Assembly: GCA_020073345.1 (NCBI GenBank) | Contig: JAIQFI010000047.1 | Coordinates: forward strand, 1-46,446 | Length of the DNA stretch: 46,446 nucleotides | DNA from: Terriglobia bacterium | GTDB taxonomy: Bacteria > Acidobacteriota > Terriglobia > Bryobacterales > Bryobacteraceae | Direction of reading: 5' to 3' | Shown here: piece by piece, positions 44,966-46,446 of the stretch | Numbering within the stretch: position 1 is the first letter of the stretch | Layout of the letters: each line of letters begins with the position of its first letter | Made by a program: the position numbers and the translations under genes | The notes under the pieces: generated by a model | What the model saw: the letters and a program-made list of their open reading frames with translations, nothing else | Database searches by the model: none | What the model was told of the DNA's origin: nothing

Positions 44966-46333
44966 ATGGAAACATCGAATAATAGGCTCCCGGCTAGCGT
45001 GATTCCGCTTGCCAAAGTCGTGATCCTCGCGTGGGGAATTATCCTCGCGCTCATTCTCTTTGCGCTTACCAGCATCTCGATAGGCGGACGTACAGTCCTG
45101 AGTATCAGAGGCCTGGACCCAATGTATTACTTTGGCACCGCCCACTCGCTGCTCTTTGACCATGACTTCGATCTCAGAAACGAATTTGCGGTTCTCAATC
45201 CGCAGGCCACTAGCGCGGGCGGTTTCCGTGGTCAGGGCGGTCTTCCCGGAAGTCCATACGCCGTCGGCTACTCGTTACTGTCCCTCCCATTCCTAGCGGT
45301 CGGTACCGCAGTAGATGCCGCTGCCGGCCGATCTGCGGACGGCTATGCAAAGGGTGCTGTTTTCTGCTTTTTCTTGGGAAACGTCACCTTCACCGTAATC
45401 GGGATGTGGTGCTTAGCGCACTTCCTGCAGGAATTCGGCTCACCACCTTGGCAGGCCGCGTTCCTGCCCCTGGCGATCTGGTTCTCGACCTCGCTGGGCT
45501 ACTACACATTCTCGCCAATGTCACATGCAGCCACGTTCATGATGTCCTCGGGCTTTTTGCTGACCTGGTGGCGCACCAAGGAGTCCGGGCGTGTTCGAGA
45601 TTGGGCGACGCTGGGACTGTGCGGAGGACTGCTCTCTATCTGCCGCTGGCAGGATGCGATTTTCCTGATCGGCCCCCTCTTAGCGGACGTCTCCCGTTGT
45701 CGCGTGGCGGTTGCGCGGAGATGGTTCGTATGGGTCGCCTACCTTGGGGCCGCTGGGATGTGTTGGATTCCCCAGATCACCCAGTGGAAAATCCTTTATG
45801 GGAAGTACATTACCATACCGCAAGGCCCGGGATTTCTGGAATTCCCACCGCGCTTCATCTTGAACGTCCTCTTTTCAACCAATCACGGGTGGTTCCTCTG
45901 GACGCCTATCACACTGATCGGCATAGTGGGCTTGCTCTATGGCACATATAGGACCAGTGCAGCCCGTGGATATCATTACTGGCCGTGGATCGTGGTAGTT
46001 TTTCTCGAAGTCGCGGTCATTGGCTCCATGCCGTATAACTGGAACGGCATGGATTCCTTCAGCGTCCGGTCGTTGACCTCGTGCGTGCCGCTGGTGACAT
46101 TTGGCATTGCTGTTCTGTTACGGTATTTTCGCCCCCTTCCTAGAAGACTGCTCTATGGAGCGATCGTGTTGTGCATGGCTTACTCAACGATCTTCGCGGC
46201 TCAGTATCGGCTCGACCGTATCCGTCCGACCAACCCAGGTCAGGCGCGAGCGGCTTTCCATTTGGCCGGGGTGAGTTGCGCGAGTTCCGATAGCTTTCTG
46301 TGGGCGAGGCCGGGCAGGACAGCCAGCAGGTAG
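44966..46333 (+). CDS. Polytopic membrane protein, 3' end replaced by IS66 sequence
   Basis: The frame encodes 455 residues with about 10-12 membrane helices (ILAWGIILALILFALTSI; GLCGGLLSICRWQDAIFLIG; WPWIVVVFLEVAVIG). The RWQDAIF and NHGWFLWTP segments recall ArnT/PMT-like glycosyltransferase or DUF-type membrane proteins, but I cannot assign a substrate. The last ~27 residues (from about AFHLAGVS) are read from the antisense of an IS66 transposase and are not native. The insertion thus truncated or altered the C-terminus after YRLDRIRP. The gene is less GC-rich than its neighbours upstream. Confidence 0.6.
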   Translation: METSNNRLPASVIPLAKVVILAWGIILALILFALTSISIGGRTVLSIRGLDPMYYFGTAHSLLFDHDFDLRNEFAVLNPQATSAGGFRGQGGLPGSPYAVGYSLLSLPFLAVGTAVDAAAGRSADGYAKGAVFCFFLGNVTFTVIGMWCLAHFLQEFGSPPWQAAFLPLAIWFSTSLGYYTFSPMSHAATFMMSSGFLLTWWRTKESGRVRDWATLGLCGGLLSICRWQDAIFLIGPLLADVSRCRVAVARRWFVWVAYLGAAGMCWIPQITQWKILYGKYITIPQGPGFLEFPPRFILNVLFSTNHGWFLWTPITLIGIVGLLYGTYRTSAARGYHYWPWIVVVFLEVAVIGSMPYNWNGMDSFSVRSLTSCVPLVTFGIAVLLRYFRPLPRRLLYGAIVLCMAYSTIFAAQYRLDRIRPTNPGQARAAFHLAGVSCASSDSFLWARPGRTASR

Positions 46334-46446
46334 TCTTTGACGGGAACGCCGAGTCTGCGGCAGGATTCCACCACCGAAAGGATGGCGGCGACCTTGGGTC
46401 CGGCCTGCGCGCTGCCTACATGCAACCAGTTCTTCCTTCCCAGTGC
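46240..46446 (-). mobile_element. IS66-family transposase C-terminus, cut by the right edge
   Basis: The minus-strand frame is open past base 46446 and reads ALGRKNWLHVGSAQAGPKVA, then ILSVVESCRRLGVPVKDYLLAVLPGLAHRKLSELAQLTPAKW (split here; residues nearest the stop), which is the conserved C-terminal segment of IS66 TnpC. It stops at 46240-46242. Only the final ~68 residues are in the window. The terminal inverted repeat cannot be seen and would have to lie a few bases left of the stop, so this could be an intact insertion sequence or a fragment. Confidence 0.85.

Overview
The window looks like a high-GC chromosomal segment of an acidobacterium, most plausibly Solibacter/Bryobacter-like. The assignment is an inference from gene style, not from a marker gene: a TolB-propeller Ser/Thr kinase, a TIGR03118-like PEP-CTERM protein, a secreted 'DGxPDLSGxW' protein, an HD-GYP/sigma54/PilZ group and a HemQ-type heme pathway. 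No rRNA, tRNA or CRISPR array was recognised.

Layout. 1-3061: cyclic-di-GMP group (HD-GYP protein cut by the left edge, divergent sigma54 activator, PilZ protein). 3101-7107: LigI-like amidohydrolase with an extra N-terminal region, a secreted protein, and a secreted phosphoesterase whose signal peptide lies in a different frame from its body. 7496-9244: siroheme sulfite/nitrite reductase. 9284-11097: lower-GC pair (alpha/beta hydrolase plus unknown protein). 11083-16520: ClpB-D2-like AAA+ protein, SDR, RRM protein, infA and a Ser/Thr kinase. 16771-21141: tightly overlapped tetrapyrrole operon hemX-hemA-hemC-cobA/hemD. 21177-26303: a complete type III-A-like effector operon, cas10-csm2-csm3-csm4-csm5, directly behind the heme operon. 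26418-28904: ExeA-like ATPase, coiled-coil zinc-ribbon protein and hemQ. 28919-39244: PhyH-like dioxygenase, murJ, M20 dipeptidase, envelope/secreted proteins, POT transporter and ispG. 39385-44880: PEP-CTERM protein, CusF-like protein, histidine kinase and response regulator, RsbU-like phosphatase. 44966-46446: membrane protein whose 3' end runs into the 3' end of an IS66-type transposase.

How the genes connect. HemA, HemC and HemD build uroporphyrinogen III. The CobA half of the fusion diverts it to precorrin-2, the siroheme precursor needed by the sulfite reductase, and HemQ points to the coproporphyrin-dependent heme branch. The CusF-like gene, the kinase/regulator pair and the RsbU-like phosphatase share a GTTAAG-N3-GTTAAR direct repeat that could be the regulator's operator.

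The most notable item is the csm operon. Its Cas10 lacks the N-terminal HD nuclease domain and the zinc finger but keeps the GGDD cyclase motif. Csm3 keeps the Asp aligned with the RNase catalytic residue. Csm2 carries a long Arg/Gly/Pro-rich N-terminal tail. No CRISPR array, cas1, cas2, cas6 or CARF effector gene was recognised in the window, so this is a compact, possibly array-less type III complex embedded beside housekeeping heme genes.
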